A DNA stretch of 64,000 nt, from contig OY978526.1 of NCBI GenBank assembly GCA_963854835.1, positions 35,192,501 through 35,256,500 of the forward strand. The letters run 5' to 3'. The notes under the pieces were generated by a model, which ran no database searches, was not told the DNA's origin, and was given only the letters and a program-made list of their open reading frames with translations. The number at the start of each line of letters is the position of its first letter. The first letter of the stretch is position 1. The stretch comes from Megamerina dolium. Lineage: Eukaryota > Arthropoda > Insecta > Diptera > Megamerinidae. A program made the position numbers and the translations under genes. Below are positions 25,401 through 39,351 of the stretch, in pieces.

Positions 25401-28400
25401 TTCGCACTAATGCACAAATGAAAGAAACACCTAGGTGAACATCTACTAAATGATGGGGCAATCAGACTCAGGAATATAGGCGCAATACTACATCTCATAG
25501 AGGATGTTGGACTCAAAGAAATACTTTGAACCAAAATGAAGGAGGCACGATAGATCTTATAGATCACGATGCTACATCCCCTATTAACAATAATAATACT
25601 AATGGCCCTCTGCGTACACTATAAAACATATCGTACATATATCGATTTTCTGTAACGATTTGCGACGGCAATTCATAAAATGGATCATACTTATTGAAAT
25701 TGACATTGAGTTGCGTGTAATAAGTACTGTTCAAATTTTAGCGAAAACGAGAAACTAGTAGTATAAGAAAATATGAGCTCAAATATATTGTGCTTTTTCG
25801 TATTGCGGTCAGACTACGGACGACGAACACATATTCGCAGACAGACAAGCAGATATATCTAAATCGACTAATATCGTGAATCTGTCTATAATTTCCAATG
25901 TTCACATTCCCCATTTGGAGCACATTTTCATGATATAAAGTGGCTAAACCCCAAACCCCCCCTTGAACGCGCTACAGATGCATACACATTCAAAATGATT
26001 CAATAAGGGTTATATACAATATTAGACCAGTTCAAAAAATGTATAGGAATTTTATAAAAAATTTTCTTTCGCTTAGAATATTTTTCGGCAAGACTTTTGG
26101 AAGAAAAAAAATTGTTTGACAAAATTGTTTATTTCGCCACTCGATATTAGATATTATTTTGCTATTCTTATGACTTAGATCTTATCAAGAAAGATAAAAG
26201 AAGCAATCATAATTTGTTTCATCAAGCTAACTACTTTCTGATTTCCAAATTATTTTTTTTTTTTTCGAAATATAAATATTTATAAACATATTTCTTTTCC
26301 TTTATTTGACACGTGAAATTATTATATTTGACGGCTTTTAGTGAGATTTATTAAACTTTCAATTCTTTAAATGCGCATTTTAATGAGATGTTTATGTTGT
26401 TGATATTTTCCCAAAATATTTAATTAGACTCTATGTAAACAAATTAGTATCTCCCAGAGAGCCATCTCGTTTATATTTCGAAATTTAAGCAGGGCTAATA
26501 GACAGGCATGCATACGTAACTCTTAACATTGGTAAAATCCTGAACACATGAAAATTTACGTTTATTTTGCTTTCCCATTTCGATTGTTTGTTACTGCCGT
26601 TATTGTTGTTGTTGTCCTACTTGCTATTGTTGTAGCAATTGCTTAAGTGACCGAAATACGTAAAGAGACCAAAACAAATAACCCACTAAAGCTGTTCGCT
26701 CTGTTCGCTCAATCGCTCACTCACACCCGGACATTATCGTTTTTGCCTTTTGTCCTCAAAGTATCGTATCGTATGCATCGTTCATTGATTTGATGAGTTT
26801 TCATCTCGATAATGATGATGATGACGATGACGATGACGATGATGATAATGATAATGACGATGACTATGTTGTTTTTGCTGTTGAACCAATGTTATTGCTA
26901 CTCTGCTGACCTTTCCTATAACAAATGGTGCGCAAATCCTGTGGTTTGTTGACAGCTGATGTTTGGGAACTCACTCATGCCGTGCCATATAAAAATAATC
27001 TGATATTGTAGCAACCTTTTTTTGCTGTTTACTCCATTTGATTTGGATCGAAGCAAAGTCAGCTTATGAACTCTTTCTCTCATTGACGACACACAAAAGA
27101 AAATGTTCAAAAATTTTAAATGAGATTCATTGTTTGTGTATATTATAGCGTTATTATAACGAATTGTATTTTTAAATTACTTACTTACATTTTAGGCATC
27201 TATTACATTAAATTCAACTACTTACAGCACCTTCACTTTTTGAGGTGGCGCTTTCACAACTTTCACAAGCATTTGTTTCACTTTTTAAGTGCAAAACTTT
27301 TCTCATCTAGTGTACCTTTGAAAGGAGTTTAGCCTTGGTTTAACGCATAAAAATTACTCGCTACTTAAACAAACTAATAATCACAAAATAGTAAATTCAT
27401 TCAAAACTTGGTCGCCCTCCCTCCAACCAGATACATACAATGTTTGCAAACTTATGCATGCTACTGTGGCACTATTGCTGTTGGCCATCTCAATAAATGT
27501 GAACTAATTCTAGCGCGAATATAATAAAAGTGTCCTCCTCATACGACAAAGCTTCGTTCGTCACAGAAGCGTAAACATTAATTTTAATTTTCAATTGGAA
27601 CACGAATCAATTTTAGCCAAGCCAAGGACACAGCCGGAAGAGCAACCGCTATAGAAACAATTTTTTCCTTTTGTGTACTTTTGACTAACGAAAATTTTGT
27701 TGCAATTTACGCTAAAACAATATTTAACAAATACAATTACAACAATTCAACTTTGTCAACGTATCTGCGCTTGCATTGCAAAAGTTATCTTCTCCCCAAC
27801 ACTGCCAGGCGTCCACATCCATTGTAGGACAGTTTTGTTGCGGTTAGTAAGACTACATTTTTACACAACTCAAATATTAGCTGAAAAGTTAAGAAACTCT
27901 TTGCCACAGCAACTTTTCATTGAATGAAGAAAAAAAAAACGACTACAGATAAGTATGAATTCACCCCCTATGCTTACGAGTATATAATAAAAGTGCGCTA
28001 AGCACGATCATACGATACATCGTTGATAAAATCGCTGGCGTGATGGAGGATATTAAACAATTCGACTACATTGTTGTCATTGTCAGTCGAAGAAATTGTT
28101 GACGGAGAAGAATGACTTGAATCCCATTGATGGGAATCTCAGAGAAACACGTAAATCGACAACAAATTCAAAGTGCTTCGCACAATTCAACATATATGTA
28201 TTCGTATGTACATATATAAGATCAATTATGATGGCATGATACGAATATTCAGCATTCACTTGTTGACCTTCTTTGATGGTGGCGGCGTCCAATAAAATTA
28301 ACTTTCTTCGAAAAGTTTATCCTTTCAATAAGTTTGCAAAAGAGAGTGCACATTTATTCGTATGTAATAAATATATACCATACTATACATATATATTGAA

Positions 28401-29929
28401 ATAATATGTACATTTTCGATTTTCCCTTTCCATTGTTGAAATTATCTTTTATTATTTCTTGCCAATGTTCAAACAGAAAGGAAATTTTCCTAAATAAAAA
28501 AAAAACAAAATAAAATAAAAAAAGCACACAAATGAAATTCTACCAACTTTGTACTAAATGTTTGTTTAATACATGCTACAATATATAAATATATCGTTAT
28601 CTTCTCTTCACATCAGACTCATACGCCGTGCTCCGGTTGCAGGGTGTTTCATTACTTTACAAACGCTCGTAATGCCGCTTGGTTGTATCGGCAAATTGCA
28701 TCTAAACTTTAAATGCATTGACTTTATTCGATGACTTTCAAATATGGTAACCATACTCGATCAGAGCAGAGTAGAATGGGAGGAAGAAAAGAGAATAGCA
28801 ATAAGGCATTGAAAATTTGATGAGCATCGCATTAGAGTGCTCTAAATGTGTGTGTGTATGTGTGTATGTGTGTATTTGTATGTGTGTATTTGAGTAAATG
28901 GCTGAAATTTCTGTATATTTAAGTTGATTATGTTTGTTTTGCAAGAAAAGTACGAATTTAAAATTCCGATTCGCCTCAAGGAGTCTGCTGGATATTACAA
29001 AGTAAACGAAATATTGAAAAGCTTTTATTTTTTATGCTTTTTTTTTTTGCTTTATTTTTCTTCTTACTCGTATACACATATACATAATTTCAATGTGCGT
29101 TTCGCTTCATATATTCTCTGCCATCCTTTATTGCAATCCTAAAGGATATGTTAAGGAAAGAAACCAAAAAAAAGTAAAATAATAAAAAATTTTCCATCAG
29201 TTGTCAGTAATGATGCACTTAAATCAAGAGAAATGCTAAACCAATTTTAAAACTCATTTTCAATTTTAATTCATAAATCGTTAAGTAACGAACAATGAAT
29301 CTAAAGCAAATTTCTCCTGCACAGTCTACACATGATAAGATTAGCCAAAATAACTATAGGTATTGCTTAAATTTTCTTTGTCTTTAGTAAAAACTTCACG
29401 CCATAGTTGACCCTCTGTGCATCTGTTGCCAATTAAATTCCTGATTTGACCAAGTCAAGCAACATTTTTATTCATTGATAGGAAATGTTTGACGTGATAA
29501 AGTATTAGATAGAACTTTGGGCCATAAAATGATGTCGCAAAAGCTCTGATGTACGAAAACGGCTAGCAGTAAATAGCAAATCTAATCCAAACTCCAACGA
29601 AATTATTTGTATGTCATACCAAACCAATTTTCGTACTACAGTTGGTCTTTTCCCGGTTTAGTGTTGAGTTCTCTTTATTATTCGAATATATTTACGAAGA
29701 ATTACAACAAATAATGGAAGCTATAACTTCACTAAAGATTAGAACGCTGATATAATAAAAATTATTACTGATTATATTTTTGGTAACAAAAATATGATGA
29801 AATAGCTGCGAAAATGGAAAGCCAGGATCACTCCTTTTTACGTTTGCCTTCTGTGCTTAGATGCCGGTCAATTTAATGGCATATTTTAGAAGATACAACT
29901 TTTTGTGAACAAATAAAAAGTCCAAATGT
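22403..29929. other. Long non-coding stretch
   Basis: No gene is supported. Features seen are a possible hAT-type terminus near 24508, a GATGAC-type run at about 26813-26871 and a GT-rich run at about 28846-28890. The 25198-25410 frame has a plausible amino-acid composition (MAVCEAEDIQRKQFLENL) but matches no family I know. The other frames are AT-rich and repetitive. Confidence 0.5.
26813..26871. repeat. GATGAC-type microsatellite
   Basis: An impure run of GATGAT, GACGAT and AATGAT triplets in non-coding DNA. Confidence 0.85.
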
Positions 29930-30450
29930 TTTGGACAATACGTCACTTTTGGCAACAACGCTTTCAAAGTTATAAAGTACTTTTTCTATCTTGGACTCAA
30001 CATTAACACCAGTAATAACGACTACCTGAAGATTATGAGAAGTATAACTGTTGGACTAAGTAAGAAATTAAAGATTAAACCCTCTCTCTTTATGCCTCTC
30101 ATATGTCACTAGAGACTGTACGCTTTTCATCTCGAATGAGGGGTTGCTTGAGGTTTTCGAGTAAAAAGTTCTACGCAAGATCTTTACATCTTTCAGCGTT
30201 GGTGGCAAGTACCGAATAAGGCACAACCATGGTCTCTACATTGTATGCCGACATAGTTAAGCTCTCCAAAATCTACACTCGGTCCAAAAAATTCTTAATA
30301 AGACGTGTTATATTCGGAAACCTCTGGAGGACGAAACAGGAAGAGTAGATCCAGCCTCCAATAGAAGGCTGGATAGACTATGCTGTAGAACCAAAAAGCA
30401 CTTCGAAATTATAAATGGTGCCGTGTTCCTTGATCATGTCCCCACTTGAT
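29930..30450 (+). mobile_element. Decayed 3' end of a non-LTR retrotransposon
   Basis: The plus strand carries, across several frames, pieces typical of the C-terminal half of LINE reverse transcriptase. They are a YFFYLGLNINTSNNDYLKIM block (compare VYLGTSKNTSNDTS in the fragment at 36645), a KVLRKIF-like block and GGKYRIRHNHGLY. A PLEDETGRVD piece corresponds to NPLEDDAKEDD in the fragment at 7383. Many stops and frameshifts show an old copy. It lacks the catalytic YADD region. Confidence 0.65.
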
Positions 30451-33400
30451 TCTGACCCCACAAACAATTGTCAATTCTTGTAAAAATAACAATGAAATAG
30501 CTCTTGAAATAGCTCAGTGACAAAATTCAATGGCGTCTTTCTATTTTTATCCAATAATATGCTCAGAAATACTTAATCTCGCTAAGAATTTCTACCAAGG
30601 CTCTTGAAAGCCTGTAGTGCCAGCTATTGATATTTATTTTACAATTCCAAAACAAGATATGCTTGGATCAACATTTTGAAAGTTTACGTCCGAAAAAAAT
30701 GTTATATATTTTGGTCAAAAGGTATTAAAGATTCTATCAATATTCCGTGAAAATATTTATCAAATATTTCACGGAATTGAGGCAGTTAGAATTATTGATA
30801 TTGTGAAAATAATTCCTTCAATCAATGCTCTAGAAATATTAATGCATTATGCGTCCGTTATTATATTGTAACTACAAACAATTACAAATATTTTAAAAAA
30901 CAATTTAGTTTAGTTCCGCAAGAGGATATCATAGCACATTAGGTTTAAAATTGTACCACAGTACCGAATGGGCATAGTCGCAATACAACCCTGGAGATTC
31001 TTCATCGAGCTTCTCTGCCGGTGTTATCATGTGTGCTAATGCAGAAACAGACTAGAAGAGACCTACTTATAAATGTCAGTTGATTTTGTACAATTTGAAA
31101 GTACAACATTCTGTAAATGTGTATTTATTTTACAAAAATTAACTTTTATTGGTAATTCGTAAAAAAAAAATAAAAAATATGAGTTAAATACATTAAATAT
31201 TTCTCAAAAATGGATTAATTCAATAAAAATTCCAACGAAAAAGAGATATATCGAAATATTTTAAATAAATGAACCTTTACTAAATTAATCAAATGTATTT
31301 TAGTTGTAGTACAGTGTAATTAACTCAACTGAATCCTACTAAAATGTTTCAATAGTATGAAACTTACCACAATTTATTGATTTCAAAAATGAATTACTTC
31401 TTGATTTTACGTACATGAAAAATGACTGGAATACCTCTGTGTTCTCTCACATGCACCGGACGGTTAATCAAAACAAGTCTGTACCTAGATCAGTACTTAC
31501 CATACATATGCCATTGCACTTACAATTAATAGAGTAAAAGAGGAAAAGAAAACAAAGTTTCAAGGGAATTTCTGTCAAAATTTACTGAAATGAAAACTGA
31601 AACAACAGCGTAACTGCATTTTTGCAAAATATTTTTTAATTAAAAACATAACAGCAACAGCAGCAGTAATAGTAACAAAAAATACTCATACATACATACA
31701 CACACACACAAACGCAACTACAACGGTAGGCGTGCATCCGAATGGTGTGCCACATGAACGGTTTGCTGCCATAAAAGTGATCAAAAGTTTATTTTTTATT
31801 TTCTTGCTGTTGATTTTGTTTTTGCCACGAAAAACAACATTTTAAAAATGATTAAAAAACTTTTCACGACCACTTTACGTGCGCCCAAACGCTCATATCG
31901 GAAGCAATCAAACAATATGTGTTTGTAGTATATATGAGAATATATACACACATATCGTACGCTATTGTTATTTTGCTTTGTGAGTACACATTATGAGGTC
32001 TTTTTATATACGTGTAGATACATAAATATATATGATATAGGTATATGTATGTAAACATACATATATATAGGTACAATAAATGATAAACTTATGGCAAGTT
32101 GGCAAGAAAGTTCAAAACCAGCAACAACACTACAACTTGTTTAACCAATTCAAAGTGCAAGCGTTTACAAGTACAACATACACATAGTTACATCCATACT
32201 TAATGCATTAACAGTAGGTAGACTCTTGTCGTTTGGTACAAAAAACTATACATATGAAATACAAGGGCTTAGATTAACAAAAATGTCTGTAACAATTCAA
32301 TTTAATTGAAACTACACACAATATTGTCTATAACCTCTTTCCTCATCACATCTGCACCTGCACATACAAAATTTCATATTTTCTTCTTCTTCTTCTGCTT
32401 CAAACTATCGACTTCTGTCTCTTTGTCTGTTTTTTTTTTTCACTGTTTCCATGGCACTCATGATACTCTTGAGACAACTTCGAGTGACAATTTGAAAAGT
32501 GTATATCACTTTGTGCTCACGTGTACCACCATATATAGATGTGTGTGTGTGTGTATTTGTGTCTACGGACAGTGTCTTTGCAAGTAAAAGCACCATTGCA
32601 ACAGAATGAACGTTTACTAAAGCTCTTGTACGGCCATTATGGCACGTTGTGACTTTTGTTCCTACTTGTTGTTGCAAAAACTTTCTGAAACTATACATCC
32701 AATACAAGTATATACATAAGTACATCAATTTTCAACTCACCGATTTAACAATTTACTATTTCGTATAATTCCGCACCTACTGCATCAATAGATAAAAAGT
32801 AAAGTAAAAGTAACTCCCCATTGAATCCATTGCAATACAACAGCAATATCAACGCGACGACCATAAGTAGGCCAAGAATAAGAAGAACTAAAAGTAGACG
32901 AGGTGACAGAATGTAGACCAAATAATAGCTGAATTGCTATACTCATAGTTTATCATAATATGATACTTACACTCGCGTGTATGTGTTGGCCTATTAGTTT
33001 AGCAATAATTTCAACTCAACTCTTCTTCTATTCTTAGAACTTGTCCATTTCAATTTAATATGCAGACATTGTTTTTATTAAATATATAAATTTCTAAAAA
33101 AAAATGCAGTAGTTTGTTTTCAAACAGCCGCTTGTCTATACGATTTTTATCGTTCTATTTATTGAACGACTTTTCTACTGTAAATATTTTATAAGCTCCA
33201 ACTTGATTTGGGTTAATAAATTAAAATATAAATGTCACTTATCAAAATGCTATCACCGAACTTGTATCTGATTTTAACACAATCCAGACGGATCAATAAG
33301 TGCCTGAAAACTGAAATAAGTAAAAAACGTTTTATTTCCCAACTTAGTCTCCTCTAAGCTCGAGGATTCTCCAATGTTTTAGGCCCTCCAAATAATACGA

Positions 33401-36400
33401 TATCTTGAGGCCATCAAATAAATACAATATATTTTTTTAAGTGTCAACTATCCAGTAATTCGGATATGAAAATGAATATTTTCTCTATTGGTTATCAAGA
33501 TAAAATTCTAAAAAATTCTTTCCTAACTTTTCAGTAAAAATTCCAACTTTGATAGAAATTCGAAAAAAAACCCAAATTTTCTATGGTCTTTGGTTTATTG
33601 CACCCTCTAAAAATTTTGAGTATCGCCCATCGTTTTATTCTGATACTTTTGGCTATAAAAGATATGTACAATTTTAATATATATTTCTAAATAAATATAA
33701 TAATTTAACTTTATAAAAGAAAATATCTAATAACACAAAGAACTGTTTCATAGTGGCAGCGCAAATTAAAAATCGTTTACCCTGGAGCAATGTATGCGTG
33801 CGTATGTTTCACTTCTGTGAAAACAAAAGAAAGAAAATAGAAAAAAAAAACTTTTAAGTAATCTTTATAGCATTGAATTTACAAACAGTAAAATGCCAAA
33901 TAAGTACTATTTTAAATATTTACATAAAACCAAATTGTAATAAATAAATATTTTCATATGTCCCTCTGGAAACAAGAGCACATTTATTCACAATGACTGA
34001 CAGTGCGAGCGAACATAACTTGTATTATTTAATAATTTGAAAAGACATAGAAAAATGAAAGCACAACTTTTCTTTTTTTTTCATTTTTATTTAATTTTTT
34101 TTTTTTGCTTCTTTTTGATTTTATTGCATGAAATGAAACTAAAACGAGCAAGAACAAAAACTACAAGGACAAGACCAACACCAACAACACCAACAACAAC
34201 AACAACGACAATGGTAACAATCCTCTTAACAATCCATCAAATCAACTGAGAGTTGCAGCAGAAAATACTGTCAAAAAGAATATGAAACTGAAATTTCACC
34301 ACCAACATTACCGCAGGCAAACCAACAGCAGCATGAAATATTTTTCCATTAAAGTTTACTTTAAGTTTTCACGAACCACTCCAGCTCAAGTTATGCTCTC
34401 GATATTAACTATAAAGAAACGAGAAAAATATATATATAGGATACTAACAAAAACTACATACATTCGAGTACATACTCATACGTACTCATACATAGTGGTG
34501 CATACAAATAAACAAAAATGACACGCAGACAGCCACAAGTGATGTACGTAAATATGAGTCAACGCATACATATACATAAGTAGCAGTAGAATGAGTGCTG
34601 GGTGTGTTTGTGTGGTTGGTATTGCGGTTGACGTACTATACATGGATATACTTATATAAAAGTGGGCGAACACAAAGGCGGTCTGCAGAAGATAGTTCAA
34701 ATTGATGTAAACGTATACGCACGTATGTACGCATTCATTTGTACAATATAAATAAACATGAACGACGGCATCAACAAGATGAAGAGAAATGAAACACAAC
34801 TCTACATATATGTAGTATATCAGTATACATATTTACGTTTTGCTTTCACTACTGACATCATCAGCTCTTCATCAAGAACTACACATATGTAACTACATAC
34901 TATAAATGTATGTACGATATGACTCTATATATGCATAAGTAACATCGACAAGCACAACAACAACAACACAGTAACATAACGTACGAGTTTGTACAACAAG
35001 TCGAGTGGCATATGATATTAAATGAGTCTGTGTCATTGTGTAGTGCCTGAAAGTATGCTACACAAAATTAATGCATCAAGCATACGCTACGTTAGACAAG
35101 TAAACTCCTCGCACATACACACGTACACACCTACAAACTTTGAATAGCACACATTCAAACATACAAAATAACGCATTAGGGAAGTTAAACGCATATACAC
35201 ATTTATACTAATATCTGTACACAATATAAAAACAAAAACAATAATGAAAATAAACAAAAAAGGCAACATGTCAATGCTGAAGACGAAGACAAATATCTTG
35301 GTACATCTACTTTAAGAAGCAAGTCAGCGTCTCACTCATCCACACCTACATATCTGATGCAGCACTCGATTCTTCCATTATAATAAAAGTTTCTTCATTT
35401 ACTTTAATATGCGCAACAACAGTGTTGATTCTCTCTTCGGCACCCTCATCCATATTTCATACATTTAGCCATTACTTGTAATTCGAAAAAGCAATCAGCA
35501 AATTGTAGTAAATTACACAAAATTACTAAAATACTACAGAGACCGAACCATGCATCACTATATGTTACAAAGGCAAAGCTAACAGAACAAGGAGAAAAAA
35601 AACTGGAGAAAAGCCTAAAAATATGCTTCATTATTTTTCGCTCGAAAGAAATTCTGTCTCGTCACTAATTCGTCATTGTTTCGGCACATTAAATCTTTTT
35701 ACCCAAAACACCTCTCTCACTCTCCACCTTTCATAAGACATTAACAGTTCCCACTTGGATGATACATTCTTACAACAGCACAACACGTCTTATCAAGCGT
35801 GTCATACGAGTTTATACATTAATGTGCACCAGTGTGAGTGTGTGAGATGATGTGTATGTGCGGACATGTTGAATGCCAGTCGCATTAACTATCTGACAAT
35901 AAGTCAGCAAATTTACGAATTCATTACACAACTCATATGTATGTACTGATGTATGTACATACATATATGTGTATTTGTAGTAGATAGTATATGCCATAGA
36001 TAAGCTATCAAGCCTACGCTTAAATATGCCCATATACATCATTTATATAAACGTTGTTGTTCAACTTCATACAATACATACCAAACGCCAACCACTACTG
36101 ACCAATTGGCCAACCGACAAAATGACGTTTCATTATTCGTACAGTGCAGAATGACTAACACTATGGCTAATTCTATTCAGCATATGTGTAATGCGTAATG
36201 TATACGCTGATGGTGCTGCTGCTGCTACCACATATTACCCATGCCTAATTCACTTTAACTATAATTTCTTAGTGCTTTCACACATACACACAAACGCGGC
36301 AAAGTGGTCGATGAATTTGTTGTTTTTGGGTTTTAATGAGCATGCGTTAATTGCTTCGTCTAATCCCGATTTTCTCCATAATAAAGCACTTTTGCTTAAT

Positions 36401-36644
36401 AGGATTTTCTCTCGAAATCGTTTTGAACCTCAGAGTTGGTTATTGCCACCGATGGCTGATGTGCATATTTATGTATCTACGTAGCATGCGGCTGCTAATC
36501 CCGTAAAATTTCTGTTATCCCGGAATTTTTGCTACCCGTCATTTGCAGAATTTCTGAATATTTCTATCTGAAAACTATAAACATTGCGACAATTATATTT
36601 TTGGTAATTTAATAGCTGCAACGACGGCAAGAGAAATTACTACC
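30451..36644. other. Long non-coding stretch
   Basis: No gene is supported. It includes a decayed SINE scrap at about 31006-31080, a strong hairpin at 30742-30777, an ACAAC-rich run at about 34163-34210 and many CATACATA-type strings from 34450 to 36100. The rest is AT-rich with no recognisable feature. Confidence 0.5.
31006..31080 (-). repeat. Decayed SINE fragment
   Basis: Similarity to the antisense of the SINE body is seen in GAGCTTCTCTGCCG...GTGTGCTAATGC and AGACTAGAAGAGACCTACTTAT. It is shorter and more diverged than the other copies, so the call is tentative. Confidence 0.45.
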
Positions 36645-37275
36645 CTCTCTAATACTTATGTGGCCGTTACAACAAAATATCGATTTACAATTATTTAAAC
36701 GGGTTCTGAATATAACAGATGGAACGTATTCTTCCATTCGCTAGATATGACCTAACGAGCATAGCCGCTGAATTTGGATGCATTTTCCTATGTCCTATGT
36801 CGGCATACATCTCGTACAGCTCAGGTTCTTAATGTATCTCGCCACCAAGGCAAGGCTTGCGTAGTACTTTTCTCTAGAAAACTCCAATAAATCTTTCATC
36901 TGAGATTGAAGTTGTACAGGTTTCAATGGCATTTATAAGAAGACTCATGATGACAGACTAGTAGAGTGCACATTTCGTTCTTCGAAAGAGATCTCGAATT
37001 TTCAATTGCTTACGAGTGATCCTGCGTAATATGTCCTGGCTGGTGTCATTGCTGGTGTTCTTGCTGGTTCCAAGATAGACAAAGTCCCATACTATGTCAA
37101 AAGCGTAGTTGTCAGCGGTCACGTACTCTCCAAGACTTGTTTTTATCGATAATGTCAATGTCGTCAGAACATTTTTGTTGAAGATAGTGCCATCATATCG
37201 TAAAACAGCATCTCGTAGTAAACGTAAACGGTAATCAACAAAGGAAAAAGGTACTTCCCAATTTTCACTGCACAA
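36645..37275 (-). mobile_element. 3' part of a non-LTR retrotransposon (LINE)
   Basis: The minus-strand frame 37275-36958 reads through a reverse-transcriptase C-terminal region. It includes DFVYLGTSKNTSNDTSQDIL, RRIT and then a CALY end, which fits the post-catalytic thumb region of insect LINEs. After a stop, broken pieces continue (RKVLRKPCLGGE, ELYEMYADIG) to a 3' end CGGCCACATAAGTATTAG. It is the longest LINE fragment in the window but has no catalytic core and is disrupted. Confidence 0.78.
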
Positions 37276-37342
37276 TACCGAACTTTCACATTTCGATCTG
37301 TTTTTCTTGAGTCATCTACAGAACCTGTCATAGTATGAAAAT

Positions 37343-37705
37343 CTGGTCTTCTTCTTTTGTGGCCATAACATCCGATGATTGATTTAGGCCGAATATATAA
37401 TGCGGCGCAATTCTTCTCTGTTCTTCACTCGCTGGCGCCAATCGGATATTCCAAGCGCCGCCAAGTTACCCAAAACTTGGTCCTCCCAACGGAGGTTTGG
37501 TCTTCCTCTTCTTCTGCGTCCTCCAGCGGGTTCCGAATTAAACACCCTCTTCGTTGACCATCTCCTTCCATTCGTTCAAAATGACCCAGTCAGCGCAGCC
37601 GCTGGATCTGATTCGCTTGACTATGTCAATTTCAGCGTACACTCATACAGCTCATCATTGTACCTCGTTCGGTACTCACCGGGCTTTTGCGCAATATGTT
37701 AGGAC
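37343..37705 (-). mobile_element. Second LINE 3' end, in tandem with the previous one
   Basis: This minus-strand copy has the same tail module as that at 7383-7740: a degraded QRLR-LGHFERM block, then NSEPAGGRRRRGRPNLRWED, then GNLAALGISDWRQRVKNREE and a stop. It ends in ATGTTATGGCCACAAAAG. It lies about 70 bp upstream (in the LINE sense) of the fragment at 36645-37275 with the same orientation. The overlapping plus-strand frames at 37375-37702 are its shadows. Confidence 0.78.
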
Positions 37706-37873
37706 AGGAATAATGAGGGCCTGGTAGAGTGTAATTTTCTGGTCAATGGTGGATATATTAGGCCTGAAGCAACATTGATAAGGTCTAATCAGGTAGCTGA
37801 GCTAAGGCTTCAATCGTTCATACAGTACAAATACATCCAGATATTATATGCGTTGCACGGGAGACTGAGAGTA
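37706..37873. other. Non-coding spacer
   Basis: Short stretch between the LINE fragment and the tRNA-headed repeat. It may contain more of the LINE (ILTGIMRAWXX-like antisense pieces), but I cannot support that. Confidence 0.35.
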
Positions 37874-38080
37874 AGTGGCGTAGCTCAGTGGTTAGTGCGT
37901 TGGCATTCTCCTCCGTAGGTTGTGATTAAATCCTCGGTTGAGAAAACGTCGATACATTTTTTTTCAAATGGTGCCCACCTGGTGATAGCAGCTCACTGAC
38001 ATCATGCTTTCTCTGTGTAGGACTTCATTTGTTGTTTGCGACGCATAAACATCACATTGAAAGCATACTTTACGATGACA
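37874..38080 (+). repeat. tRNA-headed SINE-like element with a different body
   Basis: The head GTGGCGTAGCTCAGTGGTTAGTGCG contains a perfect A box TAGCTCAGTGG at 37881-37891 and a degenerate B-box region near 37917-37933 (GGTTGTGATTAAATCC). About the first 60 bp resemble the head of the SINE at 54988. The body after 'GGTGCCCACCTGG' (37970-37982) differs (GCAGCTCACTGACATC...), so this is either a related SINE family or a chimera. The right border is not defined. Confidence 0.6.
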
Positions 38081-39351
38081 CACCCATAAAGATGTATTAA
38101 ACATAGCACGCAGAACAGACTACATGACGGCCTGTGAATAGTCTTGCGATGATTTCAACAAGGATTGCGCTTGCCTCACCAAGTTGATGCGGTTACATTC
38201 TTACGGCTAAAAATAGTTCGGGTTGTCGGCGTTGGTAGACATAGCATATACGAAAATGAATGCAATATATGAACTGCTTTTTCGTATGGCTATTAAATTA
38301 AATTAAATTTCCAACACAAATTAGTAATTTCCATAAAATGGATGAATAACTCCTTACGATAATCAATGATTTCATTGGAATCTGACTTGGAAGTTATTGC
38401 ATTAGTTTCTAGTATGAACATTGGTACGCACATGATAATAGGTTTATGACCATTTTAATACCCAAATGGCTCATCTAAGTAAGAACTGCGTCACTTCAAA
38501 TGAATGAATATTTGTACGAATAGGAAATTGTTTTTGTTGACTTCCTTATGTGTACTATGTATGTAACACTCATAATTAATTTGACCAACAAACTACTCGT
38601 ACTCTTCTTCTATCACTTATGCATCAGTGATTTCGGAAGAAACACAATGAAAGGAAGTTTATACATATACATATGTATTTCAAATTTTCTTTAGTTTTAT
38701 CAATATGTCTATGTAATGTCGCTATGGTTGTTTGACTTGTGTAATTAGTTTTGTTCAACATTTGCAAATGGTTATGTGATATATGTACTTTATATAGGTT
38801 GAATAGTTAAAAATACCACAACAATGTCTCTTACAGATCATATTCTAATGGTTCATTTTTGTGAAGACATTTTCGACTAAATTATTTTAAAGTCAAACGT
38901 GTTAATCACTATTAAAACGCTCTACATCGTTCATACTTTCTTCAAAATCCAAACTTTTCATTCTGGTTGCGGTCTGGTTGTACAAGTGCATAAATTGAAA
39001 GGCACACTCAAAAATTAATTCAGCTTTGAATTTGGAAATAATGTTGAAAAATATGAAAACATTATTGTGGTAAAAAATATTTTCAATTTAATTTACTTTA
39101 GTATAAACAAATTTCATTTTCAACCCGCTTAATTACACACTTTTACATTGATACTGATATGGATTAAGTAGAATAGTCTATAAAAAATTATATTTATACT
39201 ATATAGGTACATATCTATTAAAATGCATTAAATTCAATAAATGTCAATCATAAATCATCTTTTTGTATACATTTTAAATTTTGCGTCACAATATCCGCTT
39301 TAATCTCGTCTCTGTTTTTTTTTTTTCGTTTTTTGTTTTGTTCTTTTACAG
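38081..39351. other. Intronic or 5'-flanking DNA of the beat gene
   Basis: No other gene is seen. The stretch ends in a poly-T/C tract and TTTTACAG, the acceptor of the first recognised beat exon. Signal-peptide exon(s) must lie further upstream. Confidence 0.5.

Noticed and set aside
25198..25410. 70-codon frame starting MAVCEAEDIQRKQF
   Set aside because: The composition is plausible but it has no recognised motif, no splice partners and no sign of conservation. Not enough to call a gene.
29520..29585. Weak SINE similarity (GATGTCGCAAAAGCTCTG...ACGGCTA)
   Set aside because: Only short matches to the SINE body with gaps; could be chance.
37375..37702. Two overlapping plus-strand frames of 60 and 100 codons
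   Set aside because: They are antisense shadows of a LINE 3' end with the GRRRRGRPNLRWED and ALGISDWRQR blocks.
37881..37950. tRNA gene with good A box
   Set aside because: The B box is degenerate (GTGATTAAATCC) and no acceptor stem closes; it is a SINE-type head.
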